Shown here: positions 63,186 through 64,000 of the stretch, in pieces
Position numbering within the stretch: the stretch's first letter is position 1
Layout of the letters: each line of letters opens with the position of its first letter
Assembly (NCBI GenBank): GCA_018673955.1
Contig: JABHBJ010000093.1
Location: 74,931 to 138,930 of the forward strand
Source: Chloroflexota bacterium
Lineage (GTDB): Bacteria > Chloroflexota > Dehalococcoidia > Lucifugimonadales > Lucifugimonadaceae
Direction of reading: 5' to 3'
Length of the DNA stretch: 64,000 nucleotides
Made by a program: the position numbers and the translations under genes
The notes under the pieces: generated by a model
Database searches by the model: none
What the model saw: only the letters and a program-made list of their open reading frames with translations
What the model was told of the DNA's origin: nothing

Positions 63186-64000
63186 CCCTGATCGTCTGAT
63201 CGGGTCTAACCAACAGAACATTGAAACTGGTTCTAAAGTGACGAATAGTCAGGTTTTTTATAGAAAATGGCGGCCGACTCGATTCGATGAAGTGGCAGGG
63301 CAGTCGCACGTCACGAAAACTCTCAAACGGGCGATCACGACCGATCACGTTTCACACGCATATTTGTTTACGGGGCCTCGCGGAGTCGGCAAAACGTCGA
63401 CAGCTCGGATTCTTGCCAAGGCACTGAACTCCGATATCACTCCAGACGGTGAACCGATCACTGATTCGGAAACTTCGATAGCGATCGATGAAGGTCGTTA
63501 CATGGATCTCATCGAGATCGACGCTGCTTCGAATCGTGGAATTGGCGATATTCGCGAACTGCGTGACAACGTTCAGTTCAGGCCAGTTGCGGGTAAGTAC
63601 AAGGTGTACATCATCGACGAGGTGCACATGCTTACCGATGCAGCGTTTAATGCGCTGCTAAAAACTCTTGAAGAGCCGCCACCGAATATTGTGATGATCT
63701 TGGCGACAACCGATGCTCACAAGGTTCCGGCGACGATTATTAGTCGCTGCCAACGATTCGATTTCAAGCGACTTTCGAATGACGATGTTATCGAACGACT
63801 TATCGAGGTTTGCGAAGTCGAAGAGATCGAGGCGGAACCGGCTGTGTTAGAGATGATTGCTCGAACAGCGTGGGGATCGCTTCGTGATGCCGAGAATCTA
63901 CTTGAACAGCTCTATGTTTCGTACGGCCAATCAGACGTTAACGGACAGCCTTCGGAGATAACCGAAGGACAGGCAAGAGAGTTACTGGGTCTAGGAGATA
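63178..64000 (+). CDS. dnaX: DNA polymerase III gamma/tau subunit, 3' end outside window
   Basis: Starts with ATG at 63178, overlapping the ybeY stop (ATGAGTAG), and is open to the window edge, so it is absent from the ORF track. At least 274 residues are visible: YRKWRPTRFDEVAGQ, Walker A GPRGVGKTSTARILAKALN, IEIDAASNRGI, Walker B YIIDEVHML, sensor LLKTLEEPP, RC-box IISRCQRFDF, which define the clamp-loader AAA+ domain. The zinc-ribbon cysteines between LN and IEIDAAS are all replaced (S, I, S, S) with the length unchanged. Confidence 0.95.
   Translation, partial: MSSPDRLIGSNQQNIETGSKVTNSQVFYRKWRPTRFDEVAGQSHVTKTLKRAITTDHVSHAYLFTGPRGVGKTSTARILAKALNSDITPDGEPITDSETSIAIDEGRYMDLIEIDAASNRGIGDIRELRDNVQFRPVAGKYKVYIIDEVHMLTDAAFNALLKTLEEPPPNIVMILATTDAHKVPATIISRCQRFDFKRLSNDDVIERLIEVCEVEEIEAEPAVLEMIARTAWGSLRDAENLLEQLYVSYGQSDVNGQPSEITEGQARELLGLGD

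Noticed and set aside
1-64000. CRISPR arrays, insertion sequences, prophage or integrase genes
   Set aside because: No regularly spaced repeats, transposase or integrase reading frames were seen.

Overview
The window is a 64 kb fragment of a bacterial chromosome with no rRNA or convincing tRNA gene. The gene set is that of a marine, heterotrophic Chloroflexota, most likely SAR202-like. It has a luciferase-family flavin monooxygenase, three divergent enolase-superfamily proteins, a DapA-family aldolase, paired DUF1800/DUF1501 proteins, many lipoproteins, and a selenoprotein of the UGSC type. This placement is inferred from family content, not from a marker tree.

Layout. 1-3.9 kb: end of a flavin monooxygenase, then a sulfur/selenium locus (YedE-type permease, two TusA-like proteins of which one has lost its cysteine, two-domain rhodanese lipoprotein) behind a duplicated gene start and a structured leader. 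4-10 kb: acetyl-CoA synthetase, an acyltransferase, a lipoprotein, and several decayed genes (OFA-type MFS, GAF-type, M24 peptidase). 10-24 kb: PKD/DUF4349 lipoprotein, then many carbohydrate-acid enzymes (aldo/keto reductase, two tandem uronate-dehydrogenase-like proteins, EamA exporter, 2-hydroxyacid dehydrogenase, aldose epimerase, oxalyl-CoA-synthetase-like ligase, sugar isomerase-like protein, SDR, galactonate-dehydratase-like enzyme). 24-31 kb: methyltransferase, DapA/enolase pair, groES-groEL behind an unusual CIRCE-like site, third enolase-family protein. 31.8-36.9 kb: SbcD/SbcC-like (YhaO/YhaN) repair pair and an acetyltransferase. 36.9-42.4 kb: DUF5343 protein, a cluster of TTTGGAAT repeats, orphan ParB-like protein, candidate small RNA, amidohydrolase, frameshifted response regulator, MFS transporter. 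42.8-64 kb: class III aminotransferase, alanine dehydrogenase, lipoprotein, decayed histidine kinase, lipoamide dehydrogenase, cupin, DUF1501/NHL/DUF1800/TPR group, VOC protein, lactonase-like amidohydrolase, RibD-like reductase, MFS exporter, a UGA-containing UGSC selenoprotein with its partner gene, two rhamnose-mutarotase-like proteins, VanZ-like protein, ybeY, and the start of dnaX.

Functionally, many genes fit oxidative, non-phosphorylative breakdown of sugars and sugar acids: mutarotases and epimerase, then dehydrogenases (SDR, uronate-DH-like), lactonase, enolase-family dehydratases, and a DapA-type aldolase, with acetyl-CoA synthetase and lipoamide dehydrogenase in central carbon metabolism.

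The points most worth a second look are the selenoprotein (58942-59496), a change in strand composition and repeat content near 42.4-42.8 kb, the repeat cluster next to the ParB-like gene, the split CIRCE at groES, and a dispersed repeat read in frame inside the DUF1800 gene. Coordinates of starts were adjusted from the ORF track where a ribosome binding site or the family's usual N-terminus supported it.
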